The position numbers and the translations under genes were made by a program. The notes under the pieces are model-generated. The model saw nothing but the letters and a program-made list of their open reading frames with translations, did not search any database and was not told where the DNA came from. Of a stretch of 64,000 nt of DNA, positions 55,396 to 64,000 are shown one piece after another; position 1 is the stretch's first letter, and each line of letters begins with the position of its first letter. Location: NCBI GenBank assembly GCA_030668485.1, contig DAOUTW010000011.1, positions 1 through 64,000 on the forward strand, written 5' to 3'. Source of the DNA: Candidatus Zixiibacteriota bacterium. GTDB lineage: Bacteria > Zixibacteria > MSB-5A5 > GN15 > JAAZOE01.

Positions 55396-55425
55396 AGGGG
55401 TCGGCGATTGGCCGGCCCCTTTTTT
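55396..55425 (+). terminator. Rho-independent terminator
   Basis: AGGGGTCGGC, loop GATTG, GCCGGCCCCT, then TTTTT: a 10-bp stem with one G-T pair. It ends the transcript of the gene at 52642 and its downstream T9SS-type segment. Confidence 0.9.
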
Positions 55426-55824
55426 GTTCTGTCTATCCCGCATGCAAAACAGCCCATAAATCGGACGATATATTCTTGTTATTTCACCCATAATTGCAAA
55501 GAATAGAACGTTGAAATATTGATGTCGATATTTTCGGATATTTGCTTGCGAAACCATGCGAGAAGATGAAGACAAGGAGAATCGTTAATCAGCGCGGCGG
55601 CCCAAAGAATTGCCCATGTCGACCTTTTTAATTAGCCCACATAAAATAGCAATCCGCATATCATATGGCAATTAGGAGATGATGATCTTCATCACGATTT
55701 TTGCCTTCCCATGCCAAAAACTCCTATTGCCCGGGAATAATTTCAAAATGGAATTTGTATCGTCATCGTTTTTTGCTTATTATGCGATAGAAGAGATTTT
55801 CGGTCTTTTTAAATTGAAAGGTAA
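55426..55824. other. Intergenic region, no gene seen
   Basis: About 400 bp between the terminator and the next secreted protein. Low GC relative to neighbours. The open frames here lack domains and starts with ribosome sites. It should hold the promoter of the gene at 55825. Confidence 0.5.
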
Positions 55825-58800
55825 ATGACCTTGAACAAGAAATATTTTGTCTCCATCCTGCTGCTTTCAGCTCTGGCCCTGTCAACCGCTGCCTTTGCTG
55901 AACCACCGGCCAGTTTTGACCTTCGCAATGTCGACGGTCATTGCTATGTAAGCCCGGTAAAAAGTAAAGACTGCGCCTCATGAGGCGGTGCTCTCCCGCT
56001 GTGCTGGACGCACGGCCCGATCGCGGCAATTGAAAGCAACCTCCTCATAAACGGCAACTGGGCGGCAACCGGACAGGAAGGCATGCCCGACCTGTCGGAA
56101 AATCACCTCGACTGGTGGAACGGCTTCAATTTCTTTTACAACGGTGATATTGATTCCATCGGTCCCGACGCTCTCTATTTCGGCTCCGGCAATTACAAGG
56201 TTGCCGCCGCCTACCTGTCCCGTGGAGCCGGCCCGATATGGGAGCTGGGACCCTGGACCGACGAAACCGCCCCTCCAAAATACGACATCAGCTACGATTA
56301 TTACTATGCCGCCGATATCGAATGGTATTTTCTCGAACCGGACCTTGGCAATATCGATCTCCTCAAACAAAAAATCATGACCGATGGCGCCCTGACCTCA
56401 TGCATTAATTGGAATGAGGGCGAATATATCACCGGTTTCGATCATTATCAGCCGCCTGAGACCTTCCCTCCCCCGAACCATGCCATCGCCATAATCGGCT
56501 GGGATGACGAAAGGGTCACCCCTGCACCCTTACCCGGTGCCTGGTTATGCAAAAACAGCTATGGTGAGGCATGGATGGACGGCGGCTATTTTTGGGTGTC
56601 GTATTACGACAAACATTGCTGCCGTCACTCTCAGACCGGAGTTATTTCTTTCCACAATGTTGACTACCTTCCCAACGGACACTACTACAACCATTTCTAT
56701 TATTACGACTACCACGGCTGGCGCCGGACCAAAACCGACTGCGACCGGGCCTTCAATGCCTTCGTAGCTCCCCGCGATCAATCGCTTGGATCGGTCAGTT
56801 TCTATACCGCCGCCGATAGCGTATCCTATACGGTTATTATATATGACAATTTCGAATCGGGTCAATTAACCGGCGAACTGGCAACCGCAACCGGTTTGAT
56901 CGAACACCTAGGCTTCCACACCATCGATCTGATTGAAAATGTCAGTCTTTCGGCTGGAGACAATTTTTATATTTACCTTGAGCTCTCCTCGGGGGGTCAG
57001 GCCTACGACTGCACCGCACCGACGGATGCCACTCTGGGTATAATCAGTTCCGGGATACCGGTTCCTTCCCGTTCCGCCCCCGGACAAAGCTATTTTTTCA
57101 ACGGCTCGGCATGGCAGGACCTGTATGAAATCGATTCCACGGCGAATTTCTGTATCAAAGGCCTTGCCACCGAACTTGCCCCGCTGCCGGTTTACGTAAT
57201 CTCCGTCCGCGACGGAGGCGACGGCCAATCACTCATGGCCGTAATTGATCCTCCCGATCCGGCTGCAATAAACCATATTATGGTTTATTGTGAGGAAACC
57301 GCATCGAAACAGCGAGATTCACTAATGCTCAATGCCGGCGAATCCGAAGCGGTCTTTACCGGACTTACCGAAAGCCGGGAATATCAATTATTCGCCGTCG
57401 CCGTCGACGATTTCGACCGCCACTCGCTTGCCTATGAAACAGCCTACGGCATTCCCTATTCACTACCGACCCAGCCTCAACAGGTGGAAATCCATACTCT
57501 TCACAACGCTATCAGATTGAACTGGGGAGCCGTAAATACCGAACTCGATTTCGACCATTATGGCATTGTACGCGATGGTAATCTTTTGCCGGTAAATGTC
57601 GCCGATACTTTTTTCATCGATGACGACCTCGTTCTCGGTCCCGATTATCACACCTATCTTATCATGGCTGTCGATGCCGAAGGAAATATCTCCGATACCA
57701 CCGGAATTGAAACCGTAACCATGCGGGCCGCCACGCTACGTCCCGGAACAGTCCTGGCCATAAATCGATCAGGCAGTAACTCGACTGCCCTGGTCGATGA
57801 AGCCGTCACCGGCGAATTGATGATCGAGGCCCTTGAGGGCCTGACATACGAATACCTCTCCGATTCTTCCTCCTCAAACGAAGAACGAGCCGACCTGATG
57901 AGTTTTGTCGATTACAGCCTGATTGTGATCGGATGTGAATCGGCACGACAAGATGATATTGGTAACGATCCCACCTTCGGCGGCATTCTCGATGAAATCA
58001 GCTATTACCTGTCAATCGGAGGCAAGGTTGTCATCTTCGGACGATGGGGCAATATCGCCATCGACAATACTACCGTTGATACTGTTCGCTATTTCCCCGG
58101 TGCGCATGATGGCGGTTATAATGAATATTTCAATATCGACTGCCGTGTCATTCCCCGGACTTACATCCGCGCTGTCGATGTGGTCCTTGAATCAGATTTT
58201 ATAGGCGCCCATAGCCAGTCGCCGGAATATCCCGACCTCGTCTGGGATTCCCTGGCATCCAGCGATCACTCCGGCACTCTGAATAATATTACCGGCATTC
58301 CCTGTCCCTCCTATCCAATCCTGACCGGCTCCGATTATGAAGTAATATACACTTATAATTCCTCCGTCGACTCATTCCTGACCGAAGGCAAACCGGTGGC
58401 CTGGCGCTCAGTTGACGGCCCCCATGAATACGTCTTCTTCGATATCCCCCTTTCATTCATCGATCGCGGCACGGCCATCGCCGCCCTGCGTCAGGCGGTC
58501 GGAGATATGGGTATTGTGCTGGATGTCGATGATAACGAAAACTCCGCCCTGCTACCGCGCGAGTTCACTCTATCGCAAAACTATCCCAACCCCTTCAACC
58601 CGACCACAGTGATCGAGTTCTACAACCCCGAACGCGGCAGCGCCAAAGTTACTCTCGAAGTTTTCAATATCCTCGGCCAGCAGGTTAGGGTACTCCTCAA
58701 CGGTCCCGCGTTGCCGGGATTGAACCGTATCGAATGGGACGGATGCGACCGCTCAGGAGAAAGCGTCGCCAGCGGCATTTACTTCTATCGCCTCAAAACC

Positions 58801-58842
58801 GACCACACGGTTATGACGAGAAAAATGATGCTGCTCAAATAA
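55825..58842 (+). CDS. Secreted papain-like (C1) cysteine peptidase with T9SS-type domain, interrupted by an in-frame TGA
   Basis: Read from ATG 55825 (AAAGG upstream) the frame has a signal peptide (KKYFVSILLLSALALSTAAFA), then FDLRNVDGHCYV at about 31-42 and a TGA at codon 53 (55981-55983). It stays open to 58842, 1005 residues counting the TGA. Downstream are the catalytic Cys (CWTHGP, codon 60), His (NHAIAIIGWDD) and Asn (CKNSYGEAW) of C1 peptidases, beta-rich and fibronectin-type-3-like regions, and a T9SS-type end (LSQNYPNPFNP ... LGQQVRVLL ... VASGIYFYRL ... KMMLLK). A shorter frame starts only at ATG 56083, which would delete the signal peptide and active Cys. Stop recoding, nonsense mutation and base error are all possible. 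Confidence 0.78.
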
Positions 58843-58855
58843 AGACCATCCTGCA

Positions 58856-58877
58856 GGGGCAGGCCACCGCCTGCCCC
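58856..58877 (+). terminator. Hairpin terminator after the C1 peptidase
   Basis: GGGGCAGG, loop CCACCG, CCTGCCCC: a perfect 8-bp stem followed by GTTCTTGCTTTT, 13 bp after the stop codon. Confidence 0.75.
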
Positions 58878-59033
58878 GTTCTTGCTTTTAACTCAATCAT
58901 TACTTTCGATTTTTGCTCAATATCACTTGTGTTTTTTCAAAAACGATATAATTTGAGCGGAGATTTATTGTAATTTCTCGATACTCCCTCCCAATATGAC
59001 GGGAGTATTTGAAAGGACTAAAGGAGGCATGCT

Positions 59034-60161
59034 TTGATAGATCCACGCAACGATAAACTGGCCGACCTGCTTGTAAACTATTCATGCGCCGTCAAAAAAG
59101 GCGACCTGGTTTACCTCGCCATCAAGGGCCGCGACGCCCTGGAATTGGGCAAAACTCTCATCCGCAAAGTAACCGAGGCTGGCGGCGTACCGTTCTGGTA
59201 TTATAACGACGATGCCATGATCAGGCAGTTTCTCCTGAACTGCTCCGAAGATCAGATCAGGAAATTTGCCGGCTTCCACCTCGGCATGACCAAAAAAACC
59301 GATTGCTACATCAGCATCGCCGGATCCAACAACGCCTTCGACTTAACTGACATCCCGGTCGAAAAAATGAAGGCCTTCAAAAAAATCTATGGCACGCCGG
59401 TGATCATGAATCAGATCATCAAAAAGGCCCGCTGGGTCGCGATGCGCTTCCCCAACGACTCTATGGCTCAATTGGCACAAAAGCCGCAGGAAATCTTCGA
59501 GAAATTCTATTATGATGTCTGTTGTATCGATTACCGCAAAATGTCAAAAGCGATGGATCCTCTTGTCAAGTTGATGAAGAAAGCCGACCGGGTCCATATC
59601 AAGGGCCGCGGCACCGACCTCACCTTTTCAATCAAGGGCATAAACCCGGTCAAATGCGACGGCCACCGCAATATCCCCGATGGCGAGGTCTTCACTGCCC
59701 CCGTCAAGACGTCAATCAACGGCGTGATCACTTATAACACCCCGTCTCTCTACGAAGGTGACGTCTACGAAAATATCCGTTTCGAATTCAAAAACGGAAA
59801 AATCATCAAGGCTACCTGCTCCACCAACGAAAAGAAACTGAACAAAATCCTCGACTCCGATCCCGGTGCCCGCTATGTCGGCGAATTCGCCTTCGGACTC
59901 AACCCGATGATCAAAGAACCGATGAAAGATACCCTCTTCGACGAAAAAATTGACGGCTCCTTCCACCTCACCCCCGGACGATGCTACGACGACGCTCCCA
60001 ACGGCAACAAATCCGTCATCCACTGGGACCTGGTCAATATCCAACGCAACGATTACGGCGGCGGTGAAATCTGGTTCGACAAGCGCCTCATCCGCAAAAA
60101 CGGTCAGTTTGTCATTCCGGAACTGAAAGGTAAATTCACCAAAAAAGCTCTGGGAGGATGA
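59034..60161 (+). CDS. M29-family aminopeptidase
   Basis: 375 residues of the AmpS/PepS type. Metal ligands expected in the C-terminal half are recognisable: Glu in VGEFAFGLNP, His in SFHLTPGRCYDD, and the His and Asp of IHWDLVNI. It would remove N-terminal residues from peptides in the cytoplasm, using two metal ions. No signal peptide. The start is a TTG at 59034: AAGGAGG at 6-bp spacing fits, while the intervening ATG at 59029 opens only the 2-codon frame ATG CTT TGA. Strong terminator at 60205. Single gene; no operon partner. Confidence 0.88.
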   Translation: MIDPRNDKLADLLVNYSCAVKKGDLVYLAIKGRDALELGKTLIRKVTEAGGVPFWYYNDDAMIRQFLLNCSEDQIRKFAGFHLGMTKKTDCYISIAGSNNAFDLTDIPVEKMKAFKKIYGTPVIMNQIIKKARWVAMRFPNDSMAQLAQKPQEIFEKFYYDVCCIDYRKMSKAMDPLVKLMKKADRVHIKGRGTDLTFSIKGINPVKCDGHRNIPDGEVFTAPVKTSINGVITYNTPSLYEGDVYENIRFEFKNGKIIKATCSTNEKKLNKILDSDPGARYVGEFAFGLNPMIKEPMKDTLFDEKIDGSFHLTPGRCYDDAPNGNKSVIHWDLVNIQRNDYGGGEIWFDKRLIRKNGQFVIPELKGKFTKKALGG

Positions 60162-60204
60162 TCTGAAGATAGCGCTTTTAATATAAATTCATTTTATGAT
60201 AACG

Positions 60205-60234
60205 ACGGCCGATTTTTTGATCGGCCGTTTTTTT
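60205..60234 (+). terminator. Rho-independent terminator
   Basis: ACGGCCGAT, loop TTTTTG, ATCGGCCGT, followed by TTTTTT. A perfect 9-bp stem. It ends the aminopeptidase transcript and overlaps the stop of the convergent gene at 60233 by two bases. Confidence 0.9.
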
Positions 60235-61627
60235 ATAAATCCAACTCGAAACTCTCGCCGAATTCAGGAACAATCGTTTCCCATCCGAACTTAGACCGAA
60301 TCTTTTCCGCCAGCGACGCCGACGCCTCCGGTTCGCCATGAACCAGGAAAGTTTTCTCCGGCGGCCGATTGAATCCCATCAGCCAGGCCAGGATTTCATT
60401 GTAATCGGCATGCCCCGAAAACCCCAGAATGGTTTCCACTTTTGCCTTTACCGGAATTTCCTTCCCGTGGATTTTGACTTTCTCAGCCCCTTCCAAAATC
60501 GCCCTTCCCCTTGTCCCATACGCCTGGTACCCGATCAGCAGAATTGTGTTCCTGGGGTCGGAAAGGCGTTTTACCAGATGATGCAAAATCCGCCCGGCCG
60601 TCGCCATTCCGCTGGATGAAATAATTATCGCCGGGGTTTTGACTTCATTGATCGCCTTGGACTCATTACGGTCTTTGCATACTTGAAGCTGCTTCGGCCT
60701 GAAAATCTTTTTGCCTCTCAGGGTTTCCAATCGGCTTTCCATATCCATCTCAGGAATACGCTTTTCAAACACCTCGGTGGCCCTGATTCCCATCGGAGAA
60801 TCGATATAAATCGGCAGAGTTGGGATTTTCCCCTCATCTTCCAATTCCCGCAAAACATACAATAACGTCTGCGTCCGACCGATAGAAAAGGCCGGCATTA
60901 CTATCACTCCACCCCGGTCAACGCATTCGTTGATAATTCGGACCAGCCCCTCGGTCGGCGGACCTTCGTCATGCAATCGATTTCCATAAGTCGATTCCAG
61001 GACGAGGTAATTGACATTGAAAGCCTGCTCCGGATCGCGCAGTATCGGCAAATTGGAACGCCCCAGGTCGCCGCTGAACAGTATCTTCCGTCCCTTGTCG
61101 CTTCGACTGGTCTTGATATCGATAAATGATGATCCCAGGATATGCCCCGAATCTCTGAATTTTACGCGGATATCATCGTCAATCCTGAAACGCTCGCCAA
61201 AATGAACCGGCGAAAAAAGTGACAGGGCCCGTTCGGCATCCTCCATCGTATACAACGGCCGCGCCGGCTTATGTTTGGAAAACCCCTTTTTATTCGCCCA
61301 GTTAGCGTCTTCTTCCTGTATATGGGCGCTGTCTTTGAGCATAATATCGCACAAGTCTCCGGTCGCGTGAGTACAATGTACCTTCCCGGCAAAACCGTTT
61401 TTGCATAATCGCGGCAGGTATCCGGTGTGGTCGATATGAGCATGAGTCAGCAGCACCCGATCAATCGTCGACGGTGTCACCGGAAATAGCTCCCAGTTTT
61501 TGAGTCGGTTCTTTTTGGGTCCCTGAAACAGGCCGCAGTCGACCAGCAGCTTTTTATCGTTTATGTCAAGCAGATGTCTCGATCCGGTTACCGTACCGGT
61601 CGCACCATAGAATGAAATCTTGGCCAT
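60233..61627 (-). CDS. Metallo-beta-lactamase/beta-CASP family ribonuclease
   Basis: 464 residues. The N-terminal MBL domain has THAHIDHTGYLP (motif 2), DSGHILGSSF (motif 3 region) and FSGDLGRSN. The inserted beta-CASP domain has LESTYGNRLH, VIMPAFSIGRTQTLLYVL and ISSSGMATAGR. A C-terminal GFSGHADYNEILAWL completes the zinc site. This is the CPSF-like/Ysh1 RNA-processing family found in many bacteria. It would cleave RNA in the cytoplasm with two zinc ions. All the motifs are intact. Ends convergently against the terminator of the aminopeptidase gene. Confidence 0.9.
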   Translation of the reverse strand: MAKISFYGATGTVTGSRHLLDINDKKLLVDCGLFQGPKKNRLKNWELFPVTPSTIDRVLLTHAHIDHTGYLPRLCKNGFAGKVHCTHATGDLCDIMLKDSAHIQEEDANWANKKGFSKHKPARPLYTMEDAERALSLFSPVHFGERFRIDDDIRVKFRDSGHILGSSFIDIKTSRSDKGRKILFSGDLGRSNLPILRDPEQAFNVNYLVLESTYGNRLHDEGPPTEGLVRIINECVDRGGVIVMPAFSIGRTQTLLYVLRELEDEGKIPTLPIYIDSPMGIRATEVFEKRIPEMDMESRLETLRGKKIFRPKQLQVCKDRNESKAINEVKTPAIIISSSGMATAGRILHHLVKRLSDPRNTILLIGYQAYGTRGRAILEGAEKVKIHGKEIPVKAKVETILGFSGHADYNEILAWLMGFNRPPEKTFLVHGEPEASASLAEKIRSKFGWETIVPEFGESFELDL

Positions 61628-61707
61628 ATCATCCTCTCAGACGGGTTAAATACCGGATTAACCTACGAAATAATCGCCCCCGATACAACAACAACTATCC
61701 CGTTAAA

Positions 61708-61792
61708 GGGCTTGTTGATAAACCTCTCAAAATTGGGTGCCGCACCGCTTGCGGTGCGAATTCTTGCTCAGTGATCGCCACGCTTCATAGGG
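61708..61792. repeat. 85-bp direct repeat, copy 1
   Basis: Identical base for base to 61984-62068. It contains an 8-bp perfect inverted repeat CGCACCGC-TT-GCGGTGCG (61741-61758). Non-coding; similarity continues imperfectly for about 20 bp beyond (CATAxCTCAAATAT). Confidence 0.95.
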
Positions 61793-61820
61793 GCCATACC
61801 TCAAATATTTAGTATCGTAG

Positions 61821-61843
61821 GGCAGGATCCGTGTGATCCTGCC
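61821..61843. repeat. Hairpin between the direct repeats
   Basis: GGCAGGATC, loop CGTGT, GATCCTGCC: a perfect 9-bp stem. It lies in a GC-rich spacer (61793-61983) without coding features. Such palindromes are common in intergenic repeat elements; function unknown. Confidence 0.7.
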
Positions 61844-61983
61844 TCTTGGGTCGACCAACGGTCGGCCCATTTCTGCCGCGGCGTCTGGAACCCTTTCCTG
61901 ACGCCATACCGTCGTTTCGCAAGGTCCTTCCCGCTCGGGTCCGCCATCGGCGGATGACCCTGCGGCGGGTGCCCCGCCCCTTG

Positions 61984-62068
61984 GGGCTTGTTGATAAACC
62001 TCTCAAAATTGGGTGCCGCACCGCTTGCGGTGCGAATTCTTGCTCAGTGATCGCCACGCTTCATAGGG
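61984..62068. repeat. 85-bp direct repeat, copy 2
   Basis: Exact copy of 61708-61792, 276 bp downstream. Same hairpin (CGCACCGC-TT-GCGGTGCG). Both copies give small open frames with the same peptide, which reflects the repeat and not a gene. Confidence 0.95.
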
Positions 62069-62200
62069 TCATATCTCAAATATCTAAAGGAGTCTTCCAT
62101 CAATAACTTCTAACCGACTTTTTCAACCAGCCCGTTAAAAAGGCCGGGCACTGATTAACAATGCCCGGCCAGGAGAGAATGTGTACGTGCCTAGAGTATA

Positions 62201-63364
62201 CTAATGAGATTTAGCCTTCATCAAAAACGTCCCGGGAGGTGTCTCTTTATGATTTATGTCATCATCATGGCAATTGTCGCAGGTAGGAGTTTTTTCATAA
62301 TGCAGTTCCATATGGCAGTCAATGCAATCGGCTTCAATATGGATTTCATCCAGTCGCAATCCGGTTACGGAATGCTCGAAATTGGATTGATCCCACCCCG
62401 CATGGCATGAGGAACAACTATTATCCAGACGTGATATCTTTTTCCCGGTCGGATGGCAGGCGCGGCAATCGAGATTTTCATGAAACTGATTCAGTTCCCA
62501 GCCTGTCATGGAATGCGAGAACGGCGGCCGCTCCCGGGAGTCGTGGCATTTATCACAATTGTCGTTGTCATGGCAGTTGTTACAAGTGGCATGGATTTCC
62601 TCGGGTGATTTGGCTATCACCGACGGACTGCCTTCCGGAGACGACTTGGCCAGATCATGACAGTAGCTGCAGTTCTCGTCCTGATGGCAATTGGCGCATT
62701 TCAGGCCGTAAAGTTCGACATGCTGTTTATGATAAAACGTAACGACATTACCCTCATCGCAGGATATATGATACACTTTCTTGACCGGCTCGGTGATAAT
62801 GGGATGCGATATCCCCAGAATATCGGTCGAATCATACGAGTCCGTACTCAGCGACCCATTGGCCGGGAGGTGACAGATGACACATTTGGTGTCATGGCTC
62901 CATTCCCGGTGGCAGGAAATGCATTGGCGATGATAGGCTCCCTTCAGGGCCGGCTGCCGCAAGCTGTTCGGATTGGCCTCGCCGCCGTGACATTCCCGAC
63001 AGGCGGGTATGCGACCCGGAGGACTGTAATGATGACAGGTTGCGCATTTCAGACCCATCTCGGCCATATCGGCATGAATCTTATGATCAAAGCGCACCGC
63101 CTGATACTCATCGGCGATATAGTCAAGAAATATCGTTCCCGGCGCCTCCGACAAATTATGATCGGCGGTCACATGAGTCATGGAAAAACTAGGGCAGGAT
63201 TTCAAGCATCTGTCCTGAGCCGTTGGCGTTTCGCAGGAGTGACATTCGGCGCAGTTCAAATCCGTGTCGCCGGGATTGAAGGCCACGGCGAAGCCGTATA
63301 ACAGAATTGATATCAGAAACAGGATACCCGCCACGGTTGTCGATTGTAGTAATCTGCATCTCAT
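62201..63364 (-). CDS. Periplasmic 13-heme cytochrome c
   Basis: 387 residues with a signal peptide (about 8-28). Thirteen CxxCH sites are visible: CAECH, CATCH, CRECH, CISCH, CVICH, CANCH, CSYCH, CNNCH, CDKCH, CRACH, CSSCH, CIDCH and CDNCH. The early Cys-rich stretch (CETPTAQDRCLKSCPSF) is not a heme site. Cytochrome-c3-like spacing suggests a large multiheme electron carrier in the periplasm, like HmcA-type proteins. A partial NrfD/HybB-type membrane subunit ends 7 bp upstream of it on the same strand, so the two are likely a redox complex linked to quinone. Substrate unknown. Confidence 0.88.
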   Translation of the reverse strand: MRCRLLQSTTVAGILFLISILLYGFAVAFNPGDTDLNCAECHSCETPTAQDRCLKSCPSFSMTHVTADHNLSEAPGTIFLDYIADEYQAVRFDHKIHADMAEMGLKCATCHHYSPPGRIPACRECHGGEANPNSLRQPALKGAYHRQCISCHREWSHDTKCVICHLPANGSLSTDSYDSTDILGISHPIITEPVKKVYHISCDEGNVVTFYHKQHVELYGLKCANCHQDENCSYCHDLAKSSPEGSPSVIAKSPEEIHATCNNCHDNDNCDKCHDSRERPPFSHSMTGWELNQFHENLDCRACHPTGKKISRLDNSCSSCHAGWDQSNFEHSVTGLRLDEIHIEADCIDCHMELHYEKTPTCDNCHDDDINHKETPPGTFLMKAKSH

Positions 63365-63371
63365 TATGGCT

Positions 63372-64000
63372 TCACTCCTGATAATTTACTTTCAGTTGAG
63401 GTTCTCCGTTGTCGACCTCGGGCTTTTCGACCGGCATCGAAATTACCGGAAAAACTATCACCATCGCGCGGTAAACCAAAATCAGCGCCGCGATCAGCCC
63501 GGCCGTGAGCAGGATTTCATAAACGGACGGAAAATAAGTCTTTTCGGAATACAGGGGCTGGTAGGCCACCAGGAAAACGTTGATCCGGTTGAGCAGCACT
63601 CCGAAAATCACCATCGATGCGGCCGTGAACAATCCGCCGACGGATTTGCGGTATTTGCTCCCCGCCAACATAATCATCGGTACGATCACACCGACCCCGA
63701 TTTCAATCATGAACATGATCGACTGAAAGGAAAACTCGGTCAGGTACGGCCAGGCATCGCGCAGGGTTAGATCGCCGAGCTTGATAAACAGGTAAACACC
63801 GAGCAAAACCGGCGTGTAACGGGCGATAGACGACAGAAGACGTGTCTCCGGTTTTAACTTGAAGGACCGCGAGGACAGAATCGACTCGAAGATCACCATT
63901 GGAAACCCCACTGCTACCGCTGAGAGCAAAAACATCAACGGCGATATGGGAGAATACCACAACGGATGCATCTTGGTCGGAGCAATCACCATCAGAGTCC
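63372..64000 (-). CDS. NrfD/HybB-type quinone-interacting membrane subunit, 5' end cut
   Basis: At least 206 visible residues; the frame stays open past ATG 63992 to the window edge, and the typical TLMVIAPTKMHPLWYSPI segment lies at the edge. So the true start is outside. Several membrane helices are visible, including FGVLLNRINVFLVA, the family signature of HybB/HmcC-like subunits. It would exchange electrons with menaquinone for a periplasmic partner. Its stop overlaps the ribosome site of the 13-heme cytochrome gene. It is a different protein from dsrP at 29121. Confidence 0.85.
   Translation of the reverse strand, partial: TLMVIAPTKMHPLWYSPISPLMFLLSAVAVGFPMVIFESILSSRSFKLKPETRLLSSIARYTPVLLGVYLFIKLGDLTLRDAWPYLTEFSFQSIMFMIEIGVGVIVPMIMLAGSKYRKSVGGLFTAASMVIFGVLLNRINVFLVAYQPLYSEKTYFPSVYEILLTAGLIAALILVYRAMVIVFPVISMPVEKPEVDNGEPQLKVNYQE

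Noticed and set aside
55825-58842. Genome-wide reassignment of TGA to an amino acid
   Set aside because: Many genes here end at TGA with normal family lengths (for example the kinase at 38732 and the regulator at 47379), and Trp is encoded by TGG.
61809-62106. Small open frames over the repeats encoding the same peptide twice
   Set aside because: The shared peptide simply reflects the 85-bp direct repeat; no ribosome site, domain or codon bias supports coding.
1-64000. CRISPR arrays, tRNA and rRNA genes, prophage
   Set aside because: No regularly spaced repeats, no recognisable tRNA cloverleaf or rRNA sequence, and no phage structural genes were seen by eye.

Overview
The window looks like a chromosomal segment of an uncultivated Gram-negative bacterium of the FCB superphylum. 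Candidate phylum Zixibacteria or a close relative is the best guess (inference). The reasons are secreted proteins with T9SS-type C-terminal domains (QNxPNPFNP ... LGQ ... VASGIYxYRL ... KMMLLK), many dockerin-like tails of the form GDxNxDxxVNVGDAVYLIxYxFKGGPAP, FG-GAP and LVIVD beta-propellers, and a qmo/dsr-type sulfur-energy operon. Coding density is normal. I see no tRNA, rRNA, CRISPR array or prophage; one IS3-family fragment sits at the left edge.

Layout. 0-2.9 kb: end of an IS3-like element, a secreted serine hydrolase with TSP3 and dockerin-like repeats, and a gene-poor kilobase. 2.9-12.1 kb: an FHA-sigma54 activator divergent from a giant FG-GAP/T9SS surface protein, a membrane Ser/Thr kinase and a small secreted protein. 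12.3-20.8 kb: a histidine kinase/OmpR-type regulator pair divergent from a PDZ-NEW3-ABC-permease-permease operon. The gap between them holds four TTAACA-like boxes at exact 10-bp spacing. 20.9-27.2 kb: a THUMP rRNA methyltransferase, a DUF2339 membrane protein, an LVIVD-repeat dockerin protein and a decayed gene. 27.2-36.5 kb: a minus-strand operon qmoA-qmoB-qmoC-dsrJ-dsrO-dsrP followed by a histidine kinase and a receiver-only regulator. 36.9-41.2 kb: an ACT-like protein, an orphan dockerin tail, and a kinase/TPR protein - NHLP-leader-like small protein - isoprenoid-synthase-like enzyme operon. 41.5-47.7 kb: signalling genes (TPR-HD-GYP, CBS pair, receiver-HDOD), a lipoprotein, and an Xre regulator/DUF2975 pair with a perfect palindromic operator. 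47.8-58.8 kb: an M28 peptidase with dockerin, an acylating aldehyde dehydrogenase, and two adjacent T9SS-type secreted proteins each broken by one in-frame stop codon (TAG at 55018, TGA at 55981). 59-64 kb: an M29 aminopeptidase, a beta-CASP nuclease, an 85-bp duplicated intergenic repeat, a 13-heme cytochrome c and a NrfD/HybB-type membrane subunit cut by the window end.

How it fits together. The Qmo-DsrJOP operon would link a cytoplasmic flavin/Fe-S module (in sulfate reducers, the partner of APS reductase) through the quinone pool to a periplasmic cytochrome and ferredoxin. DsrM and DsrK are absent here. The 13-heme cytochrome and second NrfD protein at the right edge suggest another periplasmic electron-transfer complex. 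The secreted proteins fall into two non-overlapping groups: those ending in a T9SS-type domain and those ending in a dockerin-like repeat with a Cys-rich tail. One T9SS-type protein also carries a cohesin-like domain, so a cohesin/dockerin-like surface assembly is conceivable. All family assignments are from reading motifs; no database search was run.
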